Part shown: piece by piece, positions 38,855 to 51,500 of the stretch
How the letters are laid out: every line of letters starts with the position of its first letter
Numbering within the stretch: the stretch's first letter is position 1
Source of the DNA: Dimorphilus gyrociliatus
Lineage: Eukaryota > Annelida > Polychaeta > Dinophilidae
Reading direction: 5' to 3'
Assembly: GCA_904063045.1 (NCBI GenBank)
Contig: CAJFCJ010000014.1
Location: 806,001-870,000 of the forward strand
DNA: 64,000 nucleotides
Notes under the pieces: model-generated
The model's input: the letters and a program-made list of their open reading frames with translations, nothing else
What the model was told of the DNA's origin: nothing
Database searches by the model: none
Program-made: the position numbers and the translations under genes

Positions 38855-39845
38855 GGAAGAAGTCTACCGTCCATTACATATTTCTATACTAATGATCGTA
38901 GCTTTTCTTTGTCTCTGTTTTATTTTATTATAATAAAATAGTAATAATAATAGTAATAGAGTTAATCAATAATTCTTTTTAATAAAAAAATAAAGAACTT
39001 TTTTTTTAATCAACAAAAGAAGAGAAAAAAAAAACAAGCAGGTGTTTTCAATATAAATTCTAATTGAATTATTAATAATAATCTACATATGTATCGTAAT
39101 AGTTTATATAGATATATACTGTATATTCAGTATATTACATATTAAGCAATTTTCTTTTAAATATAAGATGCTATTCTGTTAGTTTCACTCTTTTTGTAGC
39201 TATTCTCTTTTTATCCATCATCTTATATTGGTCCTTTTAATTCTCTTCCTGTTCTTTTTTTTTTCTTTTTTTCTCCCTAGATTCAATCTATCAAATTCTT
39301 TCTTTCTCTAACTATCTATCAAACGGTTAACGTTGAATATAGGATAAAATAGAAAGGTTGAAAAAAAAAAGGAGCGGTAGGTACTCCCTTTTATTACCCA
39401 ATGGAATATTAAAGCTATTGAAATTAAGGTTATTTTTCCCTTTTTCGATATTGATTAATCAATGTCGTAAAAGAAAAATAATGTTATATATAGGATTAAA
39501 TAATGAGGGATTGGAAGCCTCAGTTTGAATATTTTACCTCTACTACTTTGTATGTTTATGAACAGTAATAATATACATTGTATATAAAATAATATACATG
39601 CAATGTACTGTACACTGTACATTTTATATGAATATAGGCTGTTGCAAGCTTACAGTAGTACCGTACATTTGGATATATTGTCTACATTAATATAATTTTT
39701 TGAAAATTTCTCTTCTTTTTAGGGATAAATTGATAGGAAAGTAATGATTAAGATTATTAATATTTAATAAGAAGACTGATTGTCCTAATCAAGAGGATGA
39801 TGCTCGTAATGAAGATAAGGATAATCTATATTTAATCTTTTTCAA
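38560..39845. other. Intergenic region between ninein and the pseudokinase
   Basis: AT-rich, with a (GA)n tract at 38820-38854. No coding signal was found, in particular no exon for an extracellular domain upstream of the pseudokinase. Confidence 0.55.
38820..38854. repeat. (GA)n microsatellite
   Basis: About 35 bp of GA repeats with a few G interruptions. Confidence 0.9.
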
Positions 39846-41272
39846 ATGGGTTCGTTATGCGAATGTTTCGCTAAATTGAAATTGAAAAGGTAGAGTGATT
39901 TCTATTGATTCCAATCATTTTTTTATATAATTACATTGAGAAATAATGACTTTCTCTTTTCTCATCTTGTTTTATCTTCTCTTCCAATTCTTATTGTAGA
40001 AAGGAAAAGTCTTTACGCTCTTTTACATTGGATTCATTTACTGTGAAAAGTGAAGGAACGCCTAGGTCAGAATCAAGCGTGCGAAGTGGAGAAATACTAA
40101 TTACCCCTCATGGTCTTAGGATAGCTAAGCAGAAAACTGAATTTCACAAATTCCTTAGGTCTAATGATCTGTCAACTGTCCTTATTAGTAGAAATCGTTT
40201 ACAAACTGGTAAACTTTTGGCAATTGTTAACAAAATGAGAATATGCAATGGGACTTTGAGAACGTCAACAAAATTTCTACCAGTTAACGTTCATATTTTA
40301 ACCGGGATTAATAATGATGAAGAAAAAATATCCATTTTAGATAGTGTTCGATCCCTACGCCATCTTAAACACCCGAATATACAAATAGCTAAAGGAGCAT
40401 GTATAGAAGGTGGAAGAGGTATTAGAGACGGTTTCGAAGTACTATTAATCACAACTGAAAGAGTTCATAAACACGTAACGCTAAAACGTCTCCTCGAATG
40501 GGCATTGAGCAACAATTCATCTCTGCTAACTCAGCACTGTGCTTTAAATTTTGTAGTCGATATATGTAAAGGTGTGAACTATTTGGAAGAAAACCACTTG
40601 ACAGGATATGATCTCACAACGTCAACATGCTCGTAAGATTCCATATTTTATACAAAACTCTAGATAGCGTTACACAGCATTTTCTAACCCAAATTCAAAG
40701 AAGATATATAATCATTTATATATTTTTCTATCCCTTTTCTTTTTGTTCTATAGGATTGACATTGCCTGTAGAGTTAAAGTATCTGATTTACATTGGAATT
40801 CGTATGATAGCGAATTGGTACGATGGCGTCCACCTCAATCGAATTGTATGACTTGGACGATAGGTGTCGTTATGTGGGAGATCTTCTCTTTCGCATCCTT
40901 ACCATATTCAAATATTAAAGCTAATGATTTACCTGGACACCTTTTAAATGGTCTCCGACTATCAAAACCAGAGAATTGCTCATGGAATATGTATATTTTA
41001 AAAAGATAATCAATTAGTTATTCCTTCTTAAATTTTAAATTTCTCTTCTTAGATATAAGGCAATGCATCTTTGCTGGCACAAAGATCAGGATCTCAGGCC
41101 TAGCGTTCGACATTTAATTAACCTAATAACGGGACTATTACGGTTCGTGCCAAATTCCGCTCCTGCCCATCAACTTTTTCCGGATACAGATCAATTCGAG
41201 GAGGATGAATACTTCCCATCAAAAGAATACAGTTTTAGTAGTAACGAATTTATAGAGGATGAATATATTTGA
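39846..41272 (+). CDS. RYK-like tyrosine pseudokinase without ectodomain
   Basis: Exons 39846-39889, 40000-40632, 40754-40990 and 41053-41272 join in consistent phase to 377 aa. An in-frame stop at 39822 makes 39846 the first ATG. The N-terminus is MGSLCECFAKLKLKRKEK: Gly2, two early Cys and a basic cluster, which would suit membrane anchoring by lipidation (inference). The rest is a kinase fold most like RYK/PTK7: LKHPNI, ICKGVNYLEENHL, RVKVSDLHW, GVVMWEIFSF, and CWHKDQDLRPS near the end. Catalytic residues are lost: the VAIK Lys is His (PVNVHIL), the HRD motif is GYD with the downstream Asn gone, DFG is DLH, and the Gly-rich loop has no GxGxxG. It is therefore a predicted pseudokinase, possibly a Wnt-type scaffold. 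No WIF domain, signal peptide or membrane segment was found. Confidence 0.8.
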
Positions 41273-41391
41273 TATACTTGTAGTAGTAATTTGTATTTAT
41301 GGATGTTTTTATAAAAAAAAAAGAAAGAGGAAGAAATGAAATATGACAGAGATTCAAGTTTCTAATGTGCCATTTTGTTTTTATCACTATT

Positions 41392-41423
<32 letters not shown>

Positions 41424-41725
41424 CATCTATGTCTAATAATACAATTACTATCTACCAATTTTTTACTTCATAGTATATAGGTATTTCGTGCCTGTTAAGA
41501 GATACGTGATAGCTTAAAGACGCATAAAGATATATGTATGTAAAGGATTAATAGATTATTTTACGACTTTATTACTTTTTCCTCTCTCTCTCTCTCTCTT
41601 AGAGAGGTTTATTTACATAGAGAAATTATTCATTAATTCAATTAAATTCTTTTTATTTTTTATTTATTAAATATATACGAATAATAGAGGTTAATGGCCT
41701 AATTTAACAAATGTGAAGGTCATAT
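41273..41725. other. Convergent spacer with CT tracts
   Basis: Contains (CT)n tracts near 41393-41416 and 41582-41600 and AT-rich sequence. No gene. Confidence 0.55.
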
Positions 41726-42208
41726 TTAAATAATAGATGTTTTACTGTTTGTAAAAATTGGATTATTCTCTCTAGATATAATAGCATTATTTGTTAAACG
41801 GGACTGGATGATAGTATCTTGCATTAGTTCTTGACCTATTCTGTGATCCAACTCAGATGGTGATAATACTATATCAAATTGACCTTTTCTTATACTTTCA
41901 ACTCCAATTTTAAGTAAAGCTTTTAAACCGTTATTTTCAGCAATTAAATCGCCTTCGTTAGTCTTATTAACCTTATATTCTATATTCAAACTATTCAATT
42001 CTTTCTCGTACATATTTAATAACATTTGATGTTGAATTAATTCTAAACGTCTATTTTCTAGCCCCTCTTTTATACCTCTCAAACTCGATTCAGAACATTG
42101 AAATTTACCCATTGCAGAAGCTAAATCTTTTCTCAAAATATCAATTTCACCTTCAATTAAAGCTTTAACAGTTTGATTATCACGATAAGTTTTATCTTTC
42201 TTACTCAT
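41726..42208 (-). CDS. Small coiled-coil protein, unrecognised
   Basis: Complete single-exon frame of 160 aa from ATG to stop, with protein-like composition. Residues 12-105 are predicted by eye to be helical with heptad-like Leu/Ile spacing (ALIEGEIDILRKDLASAMGK, then NRRLELIQHQMLLNMYEKEL). A conserved-looking segment SPSELDHRIGQELMQDTIIQ follows. The start is MSKKDKTYRDNQTVK. I do not recognise the family. Being next to ninein and coiled-coil genes suggests nothing firm. It could be a small ciliary or centrosomal protein. Confidence 0.65.
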   Translation of the reverse strand: MSKKDKTYRDNQTVKALIEGEIDILRKDLASAMGKFQCSESSLRGIKEGLENRRLELIQHQMLLNMYEKELNSLNIEYKVNKTNEGDLIAENNGLKALLKIGVESIRKGQFDIVLSPSELDHRIGQELMQDTIIQSRLTNNAIISRENNPIFTNSKTSII

Positions 42209-43253
42209 TAAATTGTTTTTTTTTATTATTTTTTTTTAAAAAAAAACTTTATACTTTATTATTTTAATACTTTTTTTTGTTGTTGTCCCTTATATACCTG
42301 TTTTAAATATAATTCAAATATTCAAAAAATGCTGTATGAAAATATAGAGGAAATTTTTTAGGGGGGACCTTTTGTAAATAAAACGTGTGAAATTATAAAA
42401 AAAACTACAAAAAAAAATCAACATTTGTATTGCCTCTAATTCACTCTACAATCGTAGTAGTTGTAAACAAAATTCAAAAAAGAGAGAGTGAGAGAGAGAA
42501 AATTCAAAGAAAGACGTAGACAAGAAACGAAGAGGAAAAGCTTCTTATCGTGAGATAATGATTCTTCTATCTATCTGCATTTAAACATTTTTTTCTAGAT
42601 GATTCTCCATGTGCTATTTTTTATCACGTACGACGTGTAACAAGAGACAAAACATTAGAAGACGCATATAAATTTCATTAATATTCATCTAAACATTAAG
42701 ATTGGTAGTAGTAGTAATAATAAAACTACGATCCAGTGCAAGAAAACAAAAACTAACAATGCATTGATGTTTTTGTTTTGTTTTTTATGTTTTGGCTTTA
42801 AATGTGCGTCGAAAGCGTTGAAAAATACTTTTTTTTAATTAACGGCCGACAACGATAGAAAGTGTACATAAAAAAATATTTCAAATTGATTATTTGTTAA
42901 TTAATAAATTAATTAATCAATCAATCAACCAATCAATCATTTTAAATGAAGGATAAGAATTTTTTTCTTAGTGATATCGGTATTCTTATCTTTTTTTTGT
43001 GCTGAACGACTAATATACTATATACATATATATATATATATATATAATAGTATATAACATAAAAACTGTGTGGTCAATGACTTTAAAAAGATGGAAGATA
43101 AAAAAGAATTAACAAAGAATTTATAAGCAAAAAATGTCAAAAATGATTAAGAATTTCACAAATTCCTTTATAAAAAGGAAAAATGAATTTTTCTTTTTCT
43201 TCTCAGCAGTTTCAAATTTGATTTGAGCAGAGTGAAAGTCGCAAAACAGCTTT
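42209..43253. other. Intergenic, AT-rich
   Basis: Contains A/T homopolymers, a purine stretch at 42481-42535, (TCAA)n-like repeats near 42905-42940 and a (TA)n tract at about 43027-43047. No coding signal. Confidence 0.55.
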
Positions 43254-44845
43254 TTAAATATCGGTCTCTAGAAGAACTTGATTTTTAACTGAAAAGTTCT
43301 CCTGTGAGCTATATAAAGAACCCTGAGATGTAGACATTCTATGACGTTCAATTGGTGTCATGGTAACTGAATTTGTGTCTGAACCTTCTGCTAACCTACG
43401 ACCAATTTCAAGTCTTTCCGGTTGATATTTTACCGGTTCATCATTTACACTAGCTATTGTCGGTATACTAGGCGCATAGGCCAGATTAGAATGGTCCATC
43501 TCTCCGTCTTTAACTTCTAATTTCTTTTCTTTCATTTCTCTTTTCTTTAAATAGTACTGAGACATAAAGATAAGAGCAGCAATAATAATGAATCCTAGTG
43601 CAGCCATCGAGCCAACAAGTGCTCCTAAATGATGAAGAAGAAGAAAAAAGGATTAAGTAATCATTGATTATTTATAATCGGCAATTATACGAATGATTTA
43701 TAACAACTTGAAAAAGAATGTCATAAAGATAACGAGAAAATAAAAAAGAAAAACTTTTAATGGTAATGATAAATCCCTTTTTTCACGAAATTGTTGAAAG
43801 GGTCTGTTATAGTTCAAATACCCTTTTTTATATCTTCAATAAGGAAATTTCTATACATCATTTCTATTAAACAGTAAAATGTTTTATATAGTCGTTTTAT
43901 TTCGACAATGAGAAGCTTTTTCTTCTGTCGAAACGAAATCTTAAATAAGGTCCTATTATAGTAGGCTAATGACAATAGAATTTGGCAGAGAGTGAGAGAG
44001 AGAAGGAAGAGAAAGAATGATAAAAAAAAGGGTTTGGGGAAGAAGATTAATAACATAAAAATAAAGATAAGTAAGCTGAAATATATATATATATATATAC
44101 ATTATATAGGTGTTATTTTTCTTAGGTTTCTACAGTAAAAATAGTTAAAATACACCATTTTATATGTATAAATACTCAATCTAGGCCTATAGCATATGTT
44201 TCTTCTTCTATTTCATCGTTGATCATAAATAGTTAATACAACTTACTTTTAGCTGTACTTGTATCGTCGGTAGACTTATAACCAGCTGACTTTGGCGACA
44301 CGTATTGTTTGCAACCACAGTCATCAGGAGCTTTATTCATCTTTGTTGCACAGGTAATTTGTACATGAAGATCGCTGCTATTAATTGAAATTTTCGATTG
44401 AAAAATTCCTCTTTCGTCATTACCATAAAGTCTTAACTTAAAAGAACTGCCAAAGCTCATTTTAGCGTTAGATAAACCTGCGCAAATCCATGTTGTTGAC
44501 CTGGAATCTATTATTTGAACAGAACCTTCGCAACTTTGTTTTTCGCCAGATAAATTCATTTTCCATATTTCAAAGGAAAGTGTAGGCTTCTCTTTGTATT
44601 GAAAATTAAAATCACATTCGCAAAATTCACCCTTTTTTGGCGCAGTAGCATTTAAGAAACCATTGGTATATTTTTCGTATACTTGAGATTCACATAAGTC
44701 GATATCTGTTCAGAAAAAACCATGCTCTCTATCACATATGACATTTATTTATTTATAACAATTATAAATAATATACACCTTCGGTCGCAATTAGCCCAAA
44801 AGAATAAAATATTGTTGAATATATTATATACAAAATTAAAAACAT
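43254..44845 (-). CDS. Type I single-pass membrane protein, family unclear
   Basis: Exons 44845-44779, 44705-44247 and 43624-43254 give 298 aa. The protein begins with a signal peptide (MFLILYIIYSTIFYSFGLIA). An ectodomain of about 155 residues follows, with several Cys (DLCES, FCECDF, KQSCEG, WICAGL, ITCAT, DDCGCKQ) and NAT, NLS and NSS glycosylation sites. Then comes one membrane segment (LGFIIIAALIFMSQYYLKKR) and a cytosolic tail of about 85 residues with a Tyr-based motif (YAPSI). The ectodomain could be CUB-like from its length and Cys placement, but this is not secure. It is likely a cell-surface receptor or adhesion protein. Confidence 0.7.
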
Positions 44846-45275
44846 GGCGATTATAATGCAGACGACAACCGTGGGAAAAAGCCTCTGTTCAGGTACGGGC
44901 TGCAGTCACCCTCCCTCCAGATGGCATTACTATCGATTTGGTGGGAGATTTTTAAGTATAGGCCGAATTATTCGTGATTAGAACTACTAAACGATAAATC
45001 ACGAGTCGTTAGTAATAAGAATGTGCATATTATTTAATTTACTACTCTTATTTTAAGAATAATAGTAAAAAAAAGCATTTCTCTGTCATATTGAACACTA
45101 TTATTATATTGAATATATTATATGTTTAACGAAGCGATTTAATTAGGCTAATGGCTTCATCGAGAGCCGAATAAGATCGTGCTAAGAAGAATTGCTTTTC
45201 AGATTTGTCAAAGTGGATTAAGAAGAAATGTTTTGTTAGACGGAAACTCTCACTCGTCGAATGGTTTAAAAGCAA
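44846..45275. other. Spacer between membrane protein and Tctex gene
   Basis: Tandem minus-strand genes are separated by 430 bp. A GC-richer piece at 44870-44940 just upstream of the membrane-protein start could be its promoter. Nothing else was seen. Confidence 0.4.
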
Positions 45276-45848
45276 TTATTCGTAATAAACGCCAAAGACG
45301 GACACTACAGCAAACAAATCGTTGTGTCGGAACGTAACTGTAGCATAATTATCATGTTCAATGTTCCACAAACACCTTGTAGCGTATTCAATCCCTTGCT
45401 GTTTTTCCTGTCCTAGTACTACATTGACGACAATCTTGTGCCTTGTATAGCCGAGTTCTTTTATTCTTCTCTTAACGTCATCGGCTAGAAACTTGCATAC
45501 GGACGAACATTTCTTCACGTTGTAAGTGTTGGTCTGCGCCAGGAAAAGCTTTATAGAATCTTCTATTGGTTGTTTTACTCTGTGAACGCAGAAGCGTTGT
45601 TCGTCATTCGGTTCCAAACGAAAAGTATTTTCCATTTTTATTTGCGGACGGGCTTGTTTACTGGAGACGGAACTTCTTCCTCCCTTCGTCATACGCCATT
45701 TGGATATTTTACGTTTCATCATCGTAAGTGCTCCAAATCCACCCATACCAGATCCTTCACCTTTGCCAAGAGCTCCGAGACTTATTCTAGATCTCTCTGG
45801 AGGAAGGTACGACTCTCTTCTAACTCTATGCGGAGATTCCTCAGCCAT
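45276..45848 (-). CDS. Tctex1-domain dynein light chain (DYNLT4/5-like)
   Basis: Single-exon gene, 190 aa. The first about 75 residues are basic and Ser/Gly-rich, probably disordered. The rest is the Tctex1 fold: FRLEPNDEQRFCVHRVKQ, VCKFLADDVKRRIKELGYTR, HKIVVNVVLGQEKQQGIEY, RCLWNIEHDNYATVTFR and LFAVVSVFGVYYE. The pattern of a long N-terminal tail before the domain is that of the TCTEX1D1/DYNLT5 group, not the short canonical DYNLT1/3. These proteins join dynein complexes, in several cases ciliary ones. Confidence 0.88.
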   Translation of the reverse strand: MAEESPHRVRRESYLPPERSRISLGALGKGEGSGMGGFGALTMMKRKISKWRMTKGGRSSVSSKQARPQIKMENTFRLEPNDEQRFCVHRVKQPIEDSIKLFLAQTNTYNVKKCSSVCKFLADDVKRRIKELGYTRHKIVVNVVLGQEKQQGIEYATRCLWNIEHDNYATVTFRHNDLFAVVSVFGVYYE

Positions 45849-47744
45849 AATACTGAAATATTGTATAAAGTAAAAAACTATATTGCGTCGTGTCCTTTAT
45901 ATTTATATTTTCTCTTTCTCTCTCTCTTCCTCTTCTTTTTTTGTTTTAAGCTCGACAACAATCTTCACAAAAGCAAGTCCGAAGGTAAAACTAGCTCTGG
46001 ACTGATTTTGTTAGTGCACCAGTAAAAAACTCGTTTGACAGCGCCACACTTTTAAACAAACAAACCAACAATTTCTATTTATTGACCATATAGCCTAAGA
46101 TATAAAATACGAATTATTTTAACGCCTTCTCTTTGTAAAGTAGCTCCAAAAGAAGAAGAAGAAAAAAGCAATTTTATCTTTCCTCTCTTTTCAAATCGTT
46201 AGTTACTTCAAATAAACAAAAATAGACTGACTTTATCAATATTTCGCATGAATTCGATTAAAAAAAAAGAGGATGGCGCACGCATATATTAACATAGATA
46301 AACACTTGAAAAATCTCTTCTAGTGTTTATTCTCACCATCGCAAATTCTAGTTAAAATGCTTCAAACCTGTTTACAGTTCTCTCAAAGTGTTTCGAATGT
46401 ATACAAGTTTAACTGATAGCGGTGTATCGCCCGAGTAAACTTAATCTCTTTTTGATAAAATAGTTCGGTATAGAGTGTTGCGAAAAACGGCTGTTTACTT
46501 TTATTTAGTTAACTCTATACAATACGTACATTAGCTATATAACAAGACTTTATGAAAATATGGTTTTTCTTTCTTTACATTGTCGCTAATATTTTTACAA
46601 CTCGTTGACATCAATATGAAGAATGGCTGACGATTATTACTCAAACTATGTGGGGGAGAGTGAGAAGAGAGAGTAGATAAAGGAATATCTATATAATACA
46701 TATATATATATATGTGTGTATGTGTGCATGTGTATAAATGAGTGTATAGGTCACTCTTTTGTTTACGAAAGAGAAAAGGAAGTAAAGGTACTCTTATTGC
46801 TTAAACTCGTACTGCCATCTATGGGTCGTTTATGTTCTTATTTTAAAATATTTCTAAAGTTAATAAGATCAAGAATAAAATTGCAAATAGTAGCATCTGT
46901 GCGGGATTTAACTGCATACACGATCGATGAAGAAAAGGTCAGAGTATTTAAATGCAGAGAGAGAAAAAAAAGTTTAAACAGCAATACTACGACTGATCTA
47001 GATACGAAAAACTCTAATCATCAGGAAGAGGATACGAGAGGAGAAAAAATAAGTTTTTTTTATTATTGAATTAAAAAAATGGAAAGTAAAAGGCTAATAG
47101 TTGAAAGGGAAGGAATAAGAAAAAAATATATAAAGCCTTCTCAGGCCTATCTTGTTTTTCTCAACTTAAGCATGCAATAAATATTCACAATTCATAAGTT
47201 AATATTAGAAAAAAATTTTTTTTTATAAAAAAAAGAACAGAATAAAACAGTCCAAAGAAAATATTTTTTTCACGACTCACATAGAAAAATGATAAAAAAA
47301 AATAAAGAAACCACGAAAACATTCAAGTATGTCAAAATAAATAACGTATTCCTATTTACACCCCAAAAATATATCTATATATTAGTGCATGTTTACGTAA
47401 TCTGTATATCATTAAATAATTAATCAATATACAGTATTTATATATTTTTCCAATGTAATATTATAGAATTCTGTAACGTACATAAGTGTGATATATACAT
47501 ATATTTCTATTCTAAATGTTTCAAACCTTTCATCAACTTTTTTCTTCATAAATAAGAAAAAAGAAATTCCTTGATATCGATTTCCTTCGGCTGGCTAATA
47601 TTATCCGGAAACGAGAACCTACCGGAATTCTCTAGGAGAAGGGCAAAAATCCGGAAGAAATGCTTTGTACTTAAAACAGCCGTATATTATTTTGTACTCT
47701 TTCTCTTTTCTTTTTATCTTTTTATACCGACCTCTGCTTCCTGC

Positions 47745-47775
<31 letters not shown>

Positions 47776-48584
47776 CCGCTCTACATCCGTCTCTCTTTCT
47801 CACATATACAAGCTATTCCCTATTCGATGCTAAATATTGTAACGTTCGAAATACGCAATTGATAAAGTATTGCACAATACTTGTAGACGTTTATATATTT
47901 TTGATTGTACAAATAAAAACTCTCAAAGCATATAGTCTATATGTACAATGCACATTTTAAAAAATAATAAATTGAATAAATCAACCACTCCCCTATTCTT
48001 ATTAAGTCACAATTTATTATCGGACGCGACTCTATGCAAAAAAACTTACGAGAAAAAATATGGCAAAAAAAAACGTTTGCATTAAATGCACATCAGTCAC
48101 AGTTTGCATACAATTTATGTTATTCGAGTTTTTTTTTTCTTACGACGTTGGTGGGCCAATCACAGTTTGTCATAATTAAAAAGCACCAAATCGTTAGTTT
48201 AATGTAGTATTTCTTTTCTTTTATTTTTTTTCTTTTTTTCCATAACAAAAAATGGAAAAGAAAAAAAAAAAAGAAAAACCAAAAAGAAAAAAGGAAAACA
48301 ACAATTTTTTTTAATACGATTAATTTTTTTTTCATTGTTTATCATCCTCACTTATTATCAGCTTCATATATCCTTCTTCAATTATTAATATTATTATATT
48401 TGCTGTCGATGTTCATGTATCTTGTTGTTGTTGTTGTATTTAGAAAATAGAGTATTTAATAAATAATTGTTTTCATTTTGTTATTTTCAAAGCTTTCTTT
48501 GCCCCTCTTTTTTATATATATATATATATATAAAGATTTGAATAAATATATGTTGAAATATATATATATACATTAATATTTCTT
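45849..48584. other. 2.7 kb gene-poor region
   Basis: It holds the upstream region of the Tctex gene and the 3' UTR of the RhoGEF. It is AT-rich with (TA)n, CT and homopolymer tracts (for example CT at 47745-47770). Plus-strand open stretches at 46716-47069 and 47571-47960 have no recognisable protein and the second runs through a CT repeat. Confidence 0.5.
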
Positions 48585-51500
48585 TTAAAAGCTTTTAGTT
48601 CTTGATATTTCTTTTGGCGGCGTTTTTTCTTTATTTGTTGTGCATTCTCGTAGCTTAGCTGTCACTATCCGAAGGGATTCTATCAAGAAAAAAATGAACA
48701 ATGAAAAAGAAAAAGATTATTATCACATTAAAATATAGGTTAGACTGGATGGTCTAAAAATAGGATGTGTTTTTTATTTTCTTTTTTTTCCTTTTCAGAA
48801 AAATAATCAGAGCGTGGAATTGAAGAAAGAGAGAGAAAGAGAGAAAGAGAATGAGAAATAAGAAAAAATATTTAAAATGATACCAACCTGCTAATTCTCT
48901 CTGTTGAGTAAGAAGATTAGATCTATAAACTGCATTGACAGCGTCTTTGCTATTAGGGTCCGTTTTTGGACGTTGACTTCGTTTAGTTATCGAACGTTTT
49001 TTCTCAATTGGTAGCTCTTGTTCTTCGCGAGCATCCTCATATTTATCATTTGAATCTTCTTCGGGTTCAATACTTGTTGTTTCGGCTTTTATCATCTCGA
49101 TTTCAATGCGAGACTCCGAAACAATTGATATTGTTTTCTCCTCTGCAATCGAAACATTCGATTCAGCATCATCTTCTGTTTCATCAACAGTTACTCCAGC
49201 TATTTTAATTGTTTCCTTTTCAGTTGGAGTATCAATTAAGACTGACGTTTCAGTTTCCTTTTCATGCTCTTCTTCTTCGTCAGATTTATTTTCCAGGCCA
49301 GGTGAGACTGGCGGAATTGTTTCGGTTACGACTAAATTATCATGTTCGACAATCTGTGGTTTTAAATCGAAATATTTCTGTTTTTCAGTCGGATTATACT
49401 TTGTAATCACATTGAAAAGAGCAGAAAACCAATGATTTCTTTCCGTCTTAGTACTAAATTGTAACTCGTATAAAACAGCAGCACCTTTTTTGCCGTCAGT
49501 AAAAACTATTAAGCCTTTATTCTCGGCAGCATTTTCTTTAACTTGAGCCTCTCTCAAATCAATAACAGGCGATGGTTTAGTGTCCACAGCATATGAGGAA
49601 TTAGATTTAATGTAATTTAAACAATATTTGTCATCTTTTTTATCAAATAATATAAAATACGGGTCTAAAAGGACTCCGTAACAATTGGCTTTACGATTAT
49701 TCTTAAAACTCATATAGCCATGCATAAGTAATTTCAATCCGGAGTCTTTAGAAAGTCTAATGTTATGATGGGGATCTTGGCTCGGTAAACGATTGTCTAA
49801 GTTTCTTTCAATTTCTTGAAATTTCAATTCGTTCTCGAAATCTTTTTTCGCGTTGTTCACGTACTCGGCTAGGGTTTTAGAATGCCTAATTGCTTCTAAT
49901 AGCAGATTATGATCTCCAATTGCGTCTGATGTATTCTTTAGTAGAGTTTCCATTAATAGGGAATACCTCGGTATTCTTAGTGCCTCGGCCACAAGGAGAC
50001 TAGACAAGCTCTGCTTATGACATCTCGGATCCTTAGCTTTTTCATCCAAAAATGTATGAAATCTCGGATCCTTTTTTCGTCTTTCTTCGACGTCAGCTTG
50101 AGCTGATTGTTGCCTTTTTGTAAATAAGGCAGTTTCATGTTTTAAACGATCGCCGTTTTCACCAGAAAAGTGCTCTATGAAAACATCTCCGATACGTTCG
50201 ACGATTGGTCCATCCTCTCGTCGTTTCTTTAAGGCCTTTTCCAAACTTTCGTGCATAACGATAATCTTATCGAGATTAGGAAAAAGAGTCTCTCTCATAT
50301 CGTTCGGTACGATTCTAGATTCTTTCATTGGGTCATGGTAAACCTCTTTGAGAATTGTTAATCGTTTTACGTGGTTACTTTCCGAACAGATTATTTCGTT
50401 AATGAGTTCCTGCCGCTTGCGTTCTTTCGATTTCAAATTTTTTAGGAGTTTCTTTGGAATGAATTGATCTATGCCTGGAATAAACGTTAGCGGATCTTCA
50501 CCAGACGATCCACCGTCTTGAGATGGCATAGCGGTCGTTTGTATATTCTCTGTTGACCCACTATGCTTTGATCCACTGATCGGATTGGACGTAGGTCGTG
50601 GTTGATCCGTGACGATGTCACTGTTATTTTAATTAATAAAACTTATTATTCTTTTTCAAATTTTAATATTACTAAGCCAATTAATTAAGTAAATTAACTA
50701 ATTAAAAAATTTCTTTTAAATGTTTAGATTAAAAAAAAAAAGAGAGAAAGAGAGTAAAAGGGATTGATCGATTAAGACAAAATTAGATTAATTTAAACAA
50801 TTTTTTTAACGGAGAAAATGATTAGTAACGGTATGCTGTCGTTTATTTTTTTTTGTTTTTTTCTCTTTTCAAACAACATAGTTAATTAAATAAGCTGAAT
50901 TTTTTAATGAGTCGTTAAAGAACAATGACAAAAAAAAACAACTTCATGCGTTTTTTAATGAATTGAACGCTCGCCAAAAACTTTCAATACGCTTAAAAAA
51001 CATTAACTAAAAAAAAGGCAAGCTCGGGATGTGAAATTTCATCACCTGCGAGTTCGGCGAACGGTTTTAGCTCTACGCTGCTGAACTGGCCTATTCAGGC
51101 TTTCCGAACGGTTAACCTTGCTGCTGGAAAATGGGATGCGTGTGGGTTTTTTGATTCGTTTTATGCTTTTTTTTTTAATCGCGTTTATACAGAGAAAATA
51201 ATTAAGAGATATTTATATACAAATATCTTGTTTAAATATCTTATATCTATATCTATTTATATTCACATACTTATATACAGTATATTTACTTGAATACTTG
51301 GGTATGCTTATAAATAAATATACATATAAAAGATATAAGATAATGAAAAATGAAATTAAGAAAAAAAAAACAGTAAAAATGAAATAATAATAAATATTAA
51401 AATCTATACGTTCAGTAAAGCCGCGTATAGAAGAGAAATTTAAAATGTTTTATTTTTTTTTTTTTAAAAAAAACTATTATAAAAACTAAATTTCAATCTG

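Noticed and set aside
46716-47960. Plus-strand frames at 46716-47069 and 47571-47960
   Set aside because: The first is low-complexity and the second translates a CT microsatellite; neither has splice or start support.
49008-49435. Three plus-strand frames over the RhoGEF last coding part
   Set aside because: Antisense shadows of the acidic, Ser/Glu-rich C-terminal region.
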